Positions 36,365 to 45,126 of a DNA stretch of 64,000 nt are shown here, piece by piece. Source of the stretch: Streptomyces sp. ADI95-17 (GTDB lineage: Bacteria; Actinomycetota; Actinomycetes; Streptomycetales; Streptomycetaceae); NCBI RefSeq assembly GCF_003846175.1, contig NZ_ML123050.1:457921-521920 (forward strand). The letters are read 5' to 3'. The translations under genes were made by a program, and so were the position numbers. Positions within the stretch are counted from its first letter, which is position 1, and every line of letters starts with the position of its first letter. Under the pieces are notes generated by a model. That model saw only the letters and a list, made by a program, of their open reading frames with translations, did no database searches and was not told the DNA's origin.

Positions 36365-37632
36365 ACCGGCACATTGTCGTCGTCGGCGCCGCGGCAGCGG
36401 GGCTGGCCGTCACGGAGCAGTTGCGCCGCCTCGGTTACGACGGTGACCTCTCGCTCGTCGGCGCGGAGAACCATCCACCCTACGACCGTCCTCCGCTGTC
36501 CAAGCGTTTCCTCGCCGGTGAACTGAAAGCTGAGCAGCTCCGGTTGGCGGGAACCGAAGCCCTGGACCGGCTCGCGCTCTCCCTGCACCGCGGCCGCCGG
36601 GCGGTCACCGCCGACCTCGACTCGCGCACCGTCACCCTGGATGACGGGACCGTGCTCATGTACACCGACCTGGTCGTCGCCACGGGCGTCGCTCCGCGCG
36701 GACTCAGCGGCACCGGGCCATCGGACGGTGGCGGAGAGCCGGGCGACGTCGGACGGCCCGGCCCTGTCGGGACGCTCAAGACCCTGGACGACGCGCGGGC
36801 GCTGGCCGAGCAGCTACGGCCCGGTCGACGGGTGGTCATCGCGGGTGGCGGCTTCCTCGGTACCGAAACCGCGTGGACAGCCCTTGCGTTGGGGTGCGAG
36901 GTCACCCTCGTCAACCGCGCCGCGACTCCGCTGACGGTCCTCGGCGATCACGTCGGCTCCCTGGTCGGTGAGAGGCTGCGTGCGGCCGGGGCCGCCCTGC
37001 TGACCGGACGCACGGTCCGGGCGGTGCACCAGCGGGACGGGCTTCCCGAAGCCGGGCGCCTGACCGTCCTGCTGAACGACGGCACCCGGCTGCGCGCCGA
37101 TGCCGTACTCGGTGCGATCGGCTCGGTACCGGCGACGGACTGGCTCGCTTCGACCGGACTCGACCTGTCCGACGGGGTGCGCTGCGACGCGGGCGGCCGG
37201 GCCGCACCCGGTGTGTACGCGTGCGGTGACGTGGCGTCCTGGTACCACCCCCGCCACGGTGGGCATCTGCGTCTGGAACACCGGATGCACGCCGGCGAGC
37301 AGGCGCGTGTCGTGGCCGCCAATCTGCTGGGCGGCACGGAGGTACTGAACTCCGTCCCCTTCTTCTGGACGGATCAGGGACCGCACAAGATCGTCGTGCA
37401 CGGCCTGCTCACGCCCGGATCGGATTTCAAGCCCCTTGAGGTCGATCCGGAGCGTGACCGCTTCACCGGTGTCTACCGGCTGGGCGGCCGACCCGCCGCC
37501 GTACTGGCCTGGAACTCCCCGAAGGAAGCACTGCGCCTGCGCCGGGAACTGCTCACCGATCCCCGGTCCGCCGACGCCCCGACACCCGCCGCGCCTGCGG
37601 AACCTGCGGCCGGGATGCCCGTTCCGCAGTAG
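36361..37632 (+). CDS. NAD(P)H-dependent ferredoxin reductase
   Basis: 423 residues, of the FAD-containing putidaredoxin-reductase type. The FAD site is IVVVGAAAAGLAVTEQL (5-21) with PPYDRPPLSK; the NAD(P)H site is VVIAGGGFLGTETA (about 160-173). YACGDVASW binds the FAD ribityl chain. The C-terminal domain begins near VPFFWTDQGPHKIVVHG. GTG 36361 overlaps the ferredoxin stop (GTGA). It completes a three-component P450 electron-transfer chain. Confidence 0.94.
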   Translation: MNRHIVVVGAAAAGLAVTEQLRRLGYDGDLSLVGAENHPPYDRPPLSKRFLAGELKAEQLRLAGTEALDRLALSLHRGRRAVTADLDSRTVTLDDGTVLMYTDLVVATGVAPRGLSGTGPSDGGGEPGDVGRPGPVGTLKTLDDARALAEQLRPGRRVVIAGGGFLGTETAWTALALGCEVTLVNRAATPLTVLGDHVGSLVGERLRAAGAALLTGRTVRAVHQRDGLPEAGRLTVLLNDGTRLRADAVLGAIGSVPATDWLASTGLDLSDGVRCDAGGRAAPGVYACGDVASWYHPRHGGHLRLEHRMHAGEQARVVAANLLGGTEVLNSVPFFWTDQGPHKIVVHGLLTPGSDFKPLEVDPERDRFTGVYRLGGRPAAVLAWNSPKEALRLRRELLTDPRSADAPTPAAPAEPAAGMPVPQ

Positions 37633-37666
37633 AACTTCGCCAGGCCGACTGAACGAACAAGCCCAA

Positions 37667-37714
37667 CAGCACCACAGCACCACAGCACCACAGCACCACA
37701 GCACCACAGCACCA
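37667..37714. repeat. 8-bp tandem repeat CAGCACCA, six exact copies
   Basis: Copies start at 37667, 37675, 37683, 37691, 37699 and 37707. The tract fills most of the 107-bp gap between the reductase stop (37632) and the SDR start (37740). It is C/A-rich on the coding strand, so it is unlikely to form a hairpin. It may space or tune translation of the next gene. Confidence 0.92.
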
Positions 37715-37739
37715 ACAAGTACGACGAGAGGACATGGCC

Positions 37740-38537
37740 ATGGAACGCCTCAAGGACAAGGTCGCGGTCATCACCGGCGCGGGCAGCGGAATCGGAAGGT
37801 CCGCCGCAGAGCTGATGAGCCGGCAGGGCGCCCGCGTAGTGGTCGCCGACCACAACGCCCAGGCCGCCGAGGAGACCGCCGCGATCATCGAGGCCGCGGG
37901 CGGACGGGCGCTGCCGGTCACCGTGGACGTCACCGACGAGGGCTCGGTCGCCGACATGGTCGCCGCGACCATCAGTGAGTTCGACGGCCTGCACGTCCTG
38001 TGCAACCACGTCGGCGGGACGAACCCGCGCAGGGACCTGGACCTGCTCCGCATGGACATGGACGAGTTCGACCGGGCCGTGGCCCTCAATGTGCGCAGCA
38101 CCCTGTTGGGTGCCCGGCACGCGGTGCCCCACATGATCAGCGCCGGTGGCGGATCCATCATCAACACGGCCTCCGTGGCCGCGCTCGTCGGCGATGTCCT
38201 GCAGACCTCCTACGGCGCCGTCAAGGCCGCGGTGGTCAGCATCACGAAGTCGATCGCCGTTCAGTACGGGCCGCAGAACGTGCGCTGCAACGCCATCGCT
38301 CCCGGCGCGGTCATGACCCCCGCGCTGGAGAACAACCTCCCCGAAGACGTCGTCGAGGCGCTGCGTAGGGGCAATGCCCTGCCCTACCTGGGCTCTCCCG
38401 AGGACATCGGCCACACCATGGTGTTCCTCGCCTCCGACGAGTCGCGCTACCTCACCGGCCAGCTCCTCGTCGTCGACGGCGGGATGACCATGCAGTCCTC
38501 CGCCGCCCCCGGCCGGCGTGCCATGCTCCCCGGATAG
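37740..38537 (+). CDS. Short-chain dehydrogenase/reductase
   Basis: 265 residues, classical SDR. NAD(P) motif TGAGSGIG (12-19). The catalytic set is Ser in INTASVAAL and Y-G-A-V-K. The NNAG motif is changed to NHVG. VVADHN, with Asp after the second beta strand, favours NAD over NADP. In this operon it most simply oxidises the P450-made alcohol to a ketone (inference). ATG 37740 has GAGAGGA 7 nt upstream. A perfect terminator follows at 38544. Confidence 0.92.
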   Translation: MERLKDKVAVITGAGSGIGRSAAELMSRQGARVVVADHNAQAAEETAAIIEAAGGRALPVTVDVTDEGSVADMVAATISEFDGLHVLCNHVGGTNPRRDLDLLRMDMDEFDRAVALNVRSTLLGARHAVPHMISAGGGSIINTASVAALVGDVLQTSYGAVKAAVVSITKSIAVQYGPQNVRCNAIAPGAVMTPALENNLPEDVVEALRRGNALPYLGSPEDIGHTMVFLASDESRYLTGQLLVVDGGMTMQSSAAPGRRAMLPG

Positions 38538-38543
38538 GGTCCG

Positions 38544-38573
38544 GCCCGGGGGCGGCGGCGACCGCCCCCGGGC
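38544..38573 (+). terminator. Perfect 12-bp hairpin ending the P450 operon
   Basis: GCCCGGGGGCGG (38544-38555) pairs exactly with CCGCCCCCGGGC (38562-38573) across a 6-nt loop, 7 nt after the SDR stop. It separates the P450 operon from the DUF4419 gene. Confidence 0.8.
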
Positions 38574-38634
38574 ACACCGGCTCGTTAGAATCGGGGCCGG
38601 TCGTTGCTGGTGAGGGTTGTTCCCGGGGGTGCGG

Positions 38635-39873
38635 ATGGCTGTCGAGATCGACCTGCCGCTCGGCGAGGGCGCCGATCCCGAGAGCCGGGCCAGAGCCGAT
38701 GCCGATGCTTTCCGGCTCGCTTCCGAGCTCACCGAGATCGGCAACGAACGCTTTCTGCGGGCGGCACTGCCCGGTCCGGCACACTTCCACCACCGCAGCA
38801 CCGGCCGGCTCATCGGCCGGCCCGGTCGCGATCCGGAGGCCGGCGAACCCACCTCCAGTCTCCTGCTGCGCGCGATCCATCTGTGCTTCACCGCCCACCT
38901 CCCCCTGAGCCTGTCGCCAGACCTGCTCTGGTACGCGATCGTGCACGAGACGGCCGTCCACATCCGGCTGAACTCCCGTACGTATGAGGGGGTGTTCACC
39001 AGCACACCCGGCGATCAGCAGGAGATCGCCGTCCGTGACGATCTGGCGGCGTTGGACTGGGGGCGCTCGATCGGCCTGGTCCAGCGGCCGTTGCGTACCC
39101 GGATCGGCGACGAGGTGGCCGATCTGTTCCAGCCCACGTTCTCCACCACCACCCCCGCCGACGCCACTGCCGCCCTGGTGGCGCTGATGGACGCGGTCAG
39201 TCCCTATTACCGATTCCGGTGGATCTCGCTCTGCGGCATCCCCCGGATCAGGCTGGAGGGCTCCGGCCGGGACTGGCGCCTGCTGGCCGGCCGCGTACGT
39301 GAACTGGAGGAGTGGTTCGACGGCCTGCGGCCGTGGTTCAAGGCCCTGCGCCCCGTGTTGGACGCGATCAGTGCGACGGCTTCGGGGTGGGGAGCGGACA
39401 AGGACTTCTGGCGTTCGCTGTACAAGTGGGAGTCGGCGTCCGGCGGGGACCGGGTAACGGGTTGGATCACTGCCTTCTTCGCCCACCGGTACACCGACGA
39501 CGGACCCGTTCCGAAGAAGTCGTTCGGCCCGGGGGCCTCCGTGGAGGAGGAGTTTCCCTCGCACCTCTCGCAAGTCCCGTTCCGCTGGGAGACGCCGGCC
39601 GGGGATCACCGGATGGCCTTTCTCGGGGGCGTGCTCGGTATCACCCGTGACGGTGAGTGGATCCGCCCCCGGCTCGGTCATGCCGTGGTGGAACTGCTGT
39701 CGGCCGACTGCCCGGACCGTGAGCGCCCGGCGGACGAGCGCGCGGGTGACGAACGCAGGGGTGACGAACGCAGGGGTGACGAGTCCAGGGGTGACGAGTC
39801 CAGGGGTGACGAGTCCAGGGGTGACGAGTGCAGGGGTGACGAGTGTCCGCACCTGCCAGTCAGCGCGGACTGA
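38635..39873 (+). CDS. DUF4419 family protein with repetitive C-terminal tail
   Basis: 412 residues. Core DUF4419 features in order: LLLRAIHLCFTAHLPLSLSPDLLWYAIV (seen in parts), HIRLNSRTYEGVF, FSTTTPADATAALVALMDAV, SLCGIPRIRLEGSGRDW, KDFWRSLYKW and GWITAFFAHRY. The function of the family is unknown. The last 45 residues are a D-E-(R/S/C)-R-G pentapeptide repeat encoded by a 15-bp tandem array. ATG 38635 is chosen with GGGGG 5 nt upstream; GTG 38629 is possible. Its place between two catabolic operons is unexplained. Confidence 0.85.
   Translation: MAVEIDLPLGEGADPESRARADADAFRLASELTEIGNERFLRAALPGPAHFHHRSTGRLIGRPGRDPEAGEPTSSLLLRAIHLCFTAHLPLSLSPDLLWYAIVHETAVHIRLNSRTYEGVFTSTPGDQQEIAVRDDLAALDWGRSIGLVQRPLRTRIGDEVADLFQPTFSTTTPADATAALVALMDAVSPYYRFRWISLCGIPRIRLEGSGRDWRLLAGRVRELEEWFDGLRPWFKALRPVLDAISATASGWGADKDFWRSLYKWESASGGDRVTGWITAFFAHRYTDDGPVPKKSFGPGASVEEEFPSHLSQVPFRWETPAGDHRMAFLGGVLGITRDGEWIRPRLGHAVVELLSADCPDRERPADERAGDERRGDERRGDESRGDESRGDESRGDECRGDECPHLPVSAD
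39733..39846. repeat. 15-bp in-frame tandem repeat in the DUF4419 gene
   Basis: Units of pattern GACGARYSCAGGGGT start at 39748, 39763, 39778, 39793, 39808 and 39823, with a diverged first unit at 39733 and a partial one at 39838. Units come in sub-types (CGC, TCC, TGC at the variable position), giving DERRG, DESRG and DECRG. Length change would stay in frame. Confidence 0.93.
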
Positions 39874-40159
39874 CAGACCGGTCGGCAGTCCTGGTGTCGG
39901 TCAGCGTTTCCAGGCGGTGCAGCAGCTCCTCGACCGCCTCGCGCGCGGGCGCCTGATCCCCGGGGCGGACCGCCGGCCATGGGTGTCCCGAATGCCTCGC
40001 GACGTACGGGGCGGCCGGCACTCCGCCCGGTTCGACGAGCACCCGGCGGGCACGGGCCGGGTGGCCCCGCCGGCCGCGCCTCTTCCCCAGTCCGTCGCAG
40101 TCGACGACACTCGTCGCAAGATCACAGCACTCTGCGACGGGGGAGATCGGGGTGGGCAC

Positions 40160-41260
40160 ATGCGAGGTCTCGTACTGCGGCTGGCCGGGCTCAATGCCGG
40201 GGCGGAGAGCGCCATGCGGCTGATCGGCTTCTTCGACACCCTCGTCGAACAGCGGCTCGGGCTCGACGGGGTACTGGGGATGGCGGCCCGGGTCGCCGAG
40301 TGTCCGGTCGGTCTGGCCGGGCCCGGTCCCGACGGTCTGACCGCCGGACCGGACGGCAGTACCCGGCCGGGCGGTCCTCCTCCGGGCGCGGCCGTACGGG
40401 AGCTGCGCGGCGGGCAGTGCGCCTGGCTGGCACGTGAGGGTGAGCCGCAGCCCTTCGACGGGTTGCTCCTGGAGCGGCTGGCGCTGGCCTGCGACACCGT
40501 GCTGAGCCGTCGCGGGAGCGAGGCGGTGCCGCTCGACCCGGCGCTGCTGGAGACCGCCATCAGCTCCACCGCCCCGCTGCCCGAACGGGCGCGCGCACTG
40601 CGGTTGCTGGGTTTCGCGCCTTCGGGCCCGTTCACTGTCCTGGCCGTCGACGGCGGGCACGGCCCGCAGGGACTGGCGCCGGTCCTCGAACGGCTCCCCA
40701 CCACACCGGCGGGCCGGCGCCGCACGGCCGCACTCGGCCCGGTGCACGCGGTGGCCATGGCGGGCCCGCTGCCCGAGCGGCTGCTCGCCCCGGCGGGTTT
40801 CCGGATCGGGGTCGGCCCCCAGGTCACGGCGACGGAGGCGCCGCGTTCCTGGGAGGGTGCGTTGCGGGCGCTGCGGTTCGCGGGGACCTCGCGCTCGGAT
40901 GTGGGGCTGGCCCCGGTCGCGCAGGAGCCCGCCATCTACCACTCCTCGCTCGGCGCCTTCGAGGTGCTCGCGAGGGAACTGTCCGGCCCGGCCATCGCCG
41001 GCATCGGGGACCTGGACGTCCTGGACGCGCTCGCGGCGGAGCCGGGCAGTGGCACGGAGCTGCTGACCACACTGGAGGTCCTGGTGCAGGCGGGTTCGCT
41101 GCGCGCGGCGGCGCGGGAACTGCACCTGCACCACAACTCGGTGGCGGTCCGGGTCGCCCGGGCGGAGGCCGCGCTCGGCTACGGGCTGGGCGAGACGGTG
41201 GGCCGTTTCCGCCTCGCGCTGGCACTCGCCCTGCGCCGGCTGCGGGACAACCCGGCGTAG
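40160..41260 (+). CDS. CdaR/PucR-type transcriptional regulator
   Basis: 366 residues. The C-terminal 70 residues are a PucR-type HTH: LLTTLEVLVQAGSLRAAARE, then LHLHHNSVAVRVARAEAALGY. The middle part (about 130-270) is the GGDEF-like / CdaR domain found in such regulators. PucR-type proteins often activate catabolic genes in response to a substrate. The esterase-BVMO-SDR operon starts 260 bp downstream on the same strand and is the likely target (inference). ATG 40160 has GGTGGG just upstream. Confidence 0.82.
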   Translation: MRGLVLRLAGLNAGAESAMRLIGFFDTLVEQRLGLDGVLGMAARVAECPVGLAGPGPDGLTAGPDGSTRPGGPPPGAAVRELRGGQCAWLAREGEPQPFDGLLLERLALACDTVLSRRGSEAVPLDPALLETAISSTAPLPERARALRLLGFAPSGPFTVLAVDGGHGPQGLAPVLERLPTTPAGRRRTAALGPVHAVAMAGPLPERLLAPAGFRIGVGPQVTATEAPRSWEGALRALRFAGTSRSDVGLAPVAQEPAIYHSSLGAFEVLARELSGPAIAGIGDLDVLDALAAEPGSGTELLTTLEVLVQAGSLRAAARELHLHHNSVAVRVARAEAALGYGLGETVGRFRLALALALRRLRDNPA

Positions 41261-41305
41261 CACCGACTGCGCGAGCAGCGCCGCAGAGAGGACGGGAGGG
41301 GAGAA

Positions 41306-41348
41306 AGGGGGCAGGGGAGGCCGTCGAACGGCCATGGCCCTGTCCCCT
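41306..41348 (+). terminator. Long imperfect hairpin after the PucR-type gene
   Basis: AGGGGGCAGGG (41306-41316) pairs with CCCTGTCCCCT (41338-41348) with one mismatch. An inner perfect stem GGCCGT/ACGGCC (41319-41324/41328-41333) closes a 3-nt loop. It lies about 45 nt after the stop at 41260. Confidence 0.6.
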
Positions 41349-41520
41349 CCCCCTCCCCGGCGCAAGCCTCCAACCGGCGCGGACGGGGGCGGATCGCGCG
41401 CCACCCGGCTCATGACCCGGTCGGGGCGGCGGACCCAGACTGACGGACGTCAGCAGCGGTTCTCCCGGGCGGTCCCGTTCTCCGCCCGGGGCCGCTCCGT
41501 GCCGTCCGCCGGAGGCCCCC

Positions 41521-42474
41521 GTGTCCCTTCCCCTGCCCGTGGATCCCGAACTCGGCCCGTGGCTCGCCCTGTTGCCCGCTCTCGATGTCGGTGATGCCGC
41601 AGCCGCGCGGGCCACCGTAGAGGCGATGGGTGCCGCCTCGCCGCCCTTCGTCGTCCCCGAGGGCGTCGAGTCGAGCGAGCACCGCGTCCCGGGGGCCCCG
41701 GACGCCCCCGAGGTTCCGGTGGCGGTCTTCCGTCCGGTGGGGGCCGGGACCGCGCTGCCCGCCGTGCTCTATGTGCACGGCGGCGGGTTCATCCTGGAGG
41801 AGGGGGACGGGGACCGGGCCCTCGCCGCGCGCTGGGCGGCCGACCTGGGTGCCGTCGTCGTCTCCGTACGCTACCGCCTGGCCCCCGAGCACCCCTATCC
41901 TGCCGCCACCGACGACTGCTACGCGGCCCTGGAGTGGCTGGCCGGGAACGCCGCGGGGCTGGGGGTGGACCCGGCCCGGATCGCCGTCGCGGGGATCAGT
42001 GCCGGGGGTGGTCTGGCCGCCGCACTCTCCCTGCTGGCCAGGGACCGCGGCGGACCGGCGCTGTGCTTCCAGTTGCTGGACATACCGGAGCTGGACGACC
42101 GCCTGGAGACCCCCTCGATGCGGGAGTTCACCGACACACCGGTGTGGAACCGCCCCAACGCCGTACACAGCTGGCGGGCCTATCTCGGGGCGGACCGCGC
42201 CCCCGACGCCCCGGTACCCGCCTATGCCGCGCCCGCCCGCGCCGAGGACCTGACGGGGCTGCCGCCCGCGTACGTCGCGGTCAGCGACCTCGACCCACTG
42301 CGCGACGAGGGCCTCGACTACGCCCAACGCCTCGTACAGGCCGGTGTCCCCACCGAACTGCACCTGTTTCCCGGCACCTTCCACGGCGCGGCGGGCTTCG
42401 TGCCCGACACCGCCGTGACCCGCCGCATGACCGAGGGCGCGTTGGGCGCGCTGCGCCGCGGTCTCTCCGTCTGA
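41521..42474 (+). CDS. HSL-family alpha/beta hydrolase (esterase or lactonase)
   Basis: 317 residues. The HSL signature HGGG lies in YVHGGGFILEEGD (oxyanion hole). The nucleophile elbow is GISAGG at about 162, acid in VSDLDPLRDEG and His in FPGTFHGAAGF. VSVRYRLAPEHPYPAATDD is the classical HSL segment (seen in full up to PAATDD). GTG 41521 has GGAGG 6 nt upstream. It is followed after 30 nt by a Baeyer-Villiger monooxygenase gene, so it likely hydrolyses that enzyme's ester or lactone product. Confidence 0.92.
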   Translation: MSLPLPVDPELGPWLALLPALDVGDAAAARATVEAMGAASPPFVVPEGVESSEHRVPGAPDAPEVPVAVFRPVGAGTALPAVLYVHGGGFILEEGDGDRALAARWAADLGAVVVSVRYRLAPEHPYPAATDDCYAALEWLAGNAAGLGVDPARIAVAGISAGGGLAAALSLLARDRGGPALCFQLLDIPELDDRLETPSMREFTDTPVWNRPNAVHSWRAYLGADRAPDAPVPAYAAPARAEDLTGLPPAYVAVSDLDPLRDEGLDYAQRLVQAGVPTELHLFPGTFHGAAGFVPDTAVTRRMTEGALGALRRGLSV

Positions 42475-42504
42475 CACACCCCACTCCCCCGCAAGGAGCC
42501 GCAC

Positions 42505-44130
42505 ATGACCGACTCAGCAACCTCCGTACCGGAGTACGACGCACTCGTCGTCGGCGCCGGGTTCGGCGGCCTCTACGCCCTGTACCGGCTACGCGCGCAC
42601 GGGTTCAGCTGCCACGCCTTCGAGACGGGCGACGACGTCGGCGGTACGTGGTACTGGAACCGCTATCCGGGAGCCCGCTGCGACGTCGAGAGCCTGGACT
42701 ACTGCTACTCGTTCTCCGCCGAGCTGCACGCGGAGTGGGACTGGTCCGAACGCTTCGCCACCCAGCCCGAGATCCTGCGCTATGCCGGACACGTCGCGGA
42801 CCGCTTCGACCTGCGGCCGATGATCTCCTTCGGGACTCGGGTGGCCTCGGCCGTCTGGGAGGAGGAGGGCAGGACATGGCTCCTGACCACCGATGACGGC
42901 CGCCGCGCCCGGGCGAGGTTCCTGGTCACCGCCGTGGGCTGCCTGTCCGCATCCCGCGTGCCCGACCTGCCCGGTCTCGGCAGCTTCGGCGGCGAGGTGC
43001 ACCACACCGGTCGCTGGCCGCACGAGGGCGTCGACCTGGCCGGCAGGCGCGTCGCCGTCATCGGCACCGGCTCCTCCGGCATTCAGGCTGTGCCAGAACT
43101 CGCCTCAAAAGTCAGTCACTTGACGGTGTTTCAGCGAACTCCCAACTACAGCCTCCCGGCCCGCAACCGGCCGCTGTCGGGGCGGGAGAGCTGGCGGGCC
43201 AAAACGGAGCTGGACGAGCTGCGTACGTATGCCCGTACCGGATTCTCCGGCTTCTACATCGCCTCCACCGGCCGTTCGGCCCTCGATGTGGGCGAGGAGG
43301 AGCGCCGGGCCGCCTTCGAACGCAAGTGGGCCATCGGCGGGACCGAGATCATGTCGGTCTTCAACGACATACTGACGGACGGGAAGGCCAACGAGCACCT
43401 CGCCGAGTTCGTCCGCGAGAAGATCCGGGACGCCGTGGACGACCCGGAGACGGCACGGAAGCTCGTCCCGCTGGACTACCCCATCGGCACCAAACGCATC
43501 TGCGTCGACACCGGCTACTTCTCCACGTACAACCGGAAGAACGTCGATCTCGTCGACCTGCGGACCGAACCGCTCGTGGAGATCACCGAGGACGGCATCC
43601 GCACCGAAGCCGGCACCTACCCGGCCGACGTGCTGGTGCTGGCGACCGGTTACGACGCCATGACCGGGCCGCTCACCCGTATCGACATCCGCGGGACGGG
43701 CGGCCGGGCCCTGAAGGAACAGTGGGCCTCGGGACCGCGCAGCTACCTGGGCCTCGCGGTGGCCGGCTTCCCCAACCTGATGACGGTCACCGGACCGGGC
43801 AGCCCGTCGGTGCTGGTCAACATGGTGCGGGCGGTCGAGCAGCACGTCGACTGGATCGTGGACTGCCTGCGGCGGCTGCGCGAGGACGGGGTGGACCGGA
43901 TCGAGGCGCGGCCCGAGGCACAGGACTCCTGGGTCGCCCATGTCAACGAGGTCGCCGACACGACCCTCTACCCGCGCGCCAATTCCTGGTACGTGGGGGC
44001 CAACGTGGAAGGCAAGGCACGGGTGTTCATGCCGTACGCGGGTGGGCTCAACCACTATCGGGAACGGTGCGAGGAGGTCGCGCGGTCCGGCTACCGGGGC
44101 TTCGCACTCGGTACGGGGGTGTCGGCATGA
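42505..44130 (+). CDS. Baeyer-Villiger monooxygenase, cyclohexanone-monooxygenase-like
   Basis: 541 residues, a type I flavoprotein BVMO that inserts oxygen next to a ketone using NADPH and O2. FAD motif GAGFGG (17-22); DVGGTWYWNRYPGARCD; BVMO fingerprint F-G-G-E-V-H-H-T-G-R-W-P at about 160-171; NADPH motif GTGSSG (about 188-193); ATGYD near 380. Further CHMO-like parts are GGTEIMSVFNDILTD and YPIGTKRICVDTGYF. ATG 42505 has AAGGAG 6 nt upstream. The stop overlaps the next start (ATGA). Confidence 0.95.
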   Translation: MTDSATSVPEYDALVVGAGFGGLYALYRLRAHGFSCHAFETGDDVGGTWYWNRYPGARCDVESLDYCYSFSAELHAEWDWSERFATQPEILRYAGHVADRFDLRPMISFGTRVASAVWEEEGRTWLLTTDDGRRARARFLVTAVGCLSASRVPDLPGLGSFGGEVHHTGRWPHEGVDLAGRRVAVIGTGSSGIQAVPELASKVSHLTVFQRTPNYSLPARNRPLSGRESWRAKTELDELRTYARTGFSGFYIASTGRSALDVGEEERRAAFERKWAIGGTEIMSVFNDILTDGKANEHLAEFVREKIRDAVDDPETARKLVPLDYPIGTKRICVDTGYFSTYNRKNVDLVDLRTEPLVEITEDGIRTEAGTYPADVLVLATGYDAMTGPLTRIDIRGTGGRALKEQWASGPRSYLGLAVAGFPNLMTVTGPGSPSVLVNMVRAVEQHVDWIVDCLRRLREDGVDRIEARPEAQDSWVAHVNEVADTTLYPRANSWYVGANVEGKARVFMPYAGGLNHYRERCEEVARSGYRGFALGTGVSA

Positions 44131-45038
44131 GGCGGGACACACTGAGGCTGGACGGGCGCTCCGTCGTCGTCACCGGCGCGGGCCGCGGCCTCGGCCGGTC
44201 CTACGCCCTGGACCTCGCGAGGCGCGGCGCCCGTGTCGTCGTCAACGACCTGGGGACGGCGACGGACGGCACCGGGAGCCAGGACGCGGGCCCGGCGGCG
44301 CGGGTCGTCGAGGAGATCCGGGCGGCGGGCGGGACGGCCGTCGCGAGCACCGCGGACGCGAGCGGCGTCGAGGGGACGCGTTCCCTGATCGCTCTGGCGC
44401 GCGCCGAGTTCGGCTCGGTCGACGGGATCGTGGCGAATGCCGGAATCTACCGGCCGGGGCTGGACTTCACCGACATCGACGAGGCGCTGCTGGAGCGGAT
44501 GACGGCCATTCACTCCCTCGGTGCCTGGCGACTGGTACGGGCCGCCTGGCCCCACTTCACGGAGCACGGCCGAGGCCGGATCGTCCTGGTCACCTCGTCG
44601 GCGGGTCTGTACGGCATGGCGGGGAACGCCGCGTACTCCCTGCTCAAGGCTGGGATCGTGGGGCTCACACGGACGCTGGCCGCCGAGGGCGCCCCGTACG
44701 GCATCCGTGTCAATGCCGTGGCCCCGGTGGCCTGGTCTCGGATGTCGGCGGCGACCGAGGGCGTCTCGCAGGAGGTGCTGGAGCGTATGCGGGAGGAGGC
44801 GCCGCCCGAGGCGGTCGCGCCGGTGGTGGCCGCGCTGCTCGCGGACGAGGTGCCGGTCACGGGCGAGGTGCTGAGCGCGGGGCGCGGCCGGGTGGGGCGG
44901 GTGCTGACGGGTGAGACCCCGGGCATCCGCTCGGCGGACGGCGGTCCGCTGCTCGCGCAGGACCTCACCGAACGGATCGACGAACTCCTCTCCGTGGACG
45001 GGGTGGTGTACCCGGCCTCGGCGCACGAGACTCCCTGA
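44127..45038 (+). CDS. Short-chain dehydrogenase/reductase
   Basis: 303 residues, longer than a classical SDR and related to the (3R)-hydroxyacyl / FabG-like group with an NDLGT segment after strand 2 (RVVVNDLGTATDGTGS). Cofactor motif TGAGRGLG; catalytic Ser in LVTSSAGL and Y-S-L-L-K. The NAG motif is present (VANAGIY). It is the last gene of the esterase-BVMO operon, translationally coupled to the BVMO. It could oxidise the hydroxyacid released by the esterase, or supply the ketone (inference). Confidence 0.9.
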   Translation: MRRDTLRLDGRSVVVTGAGRGLGRSYALDLARRGARVVVNDLGTATDGTGSQDAGPAARVVEEIRAAGGTAVASTADASGVEGTRSLIALARAEFGSVDGIVANAGIYRPGLDFTDIDEALLERMTAIHSLGAWRLVRAAWPHFTEHGRGRIVLVTSSAGLYGMAGNAAYSLLKAGIVGLTRTLAAEGAPYGIRVNAVAPVAWSRMSAATEGVSQEVLERMREEAPPEAVAPVVAALLADEVPVTGEVLSAGRGRVGRVLTGETPGIRSADGGPLLAQDLTERIDELLSVDGVVYPASAHETP

Positions 45039-45039
45039 T

Positions 45040-45115
45040 CCCCGCGATCTCCGCGAGTGGAGTCGCGGGGTGGGGTGGGGTGAGTGGCGGGGGGGCTTCC
45101 TCCGCCACTCACCCC
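45040..45115 (+). terminator. Double hairpin closing the BVMO operon
   Basis: CCCCGCGA (45040-45047) pairs with TCGCGGGG (45063-45070). GGGGTGAGTGGCGG (45077-45090) pairs exactly with CCGCCACTCACCCC (45102-45115), an unbroken 14-bp stem. It lies between convergent genes (stops at 45038 and 45127) and should work in both directions. Confidence 0.82.
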
Positions 45116-45126
45116 TGCGCACACAC

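Noticed and set aside
39678..39980. Minus-strand repeat peptide (SSPLHSSPLD pattern) opposite the DUF4419 tail
   Set aside because: It is the reverse reading of the 15-bp repeat inside the DUF4419 coding frame.
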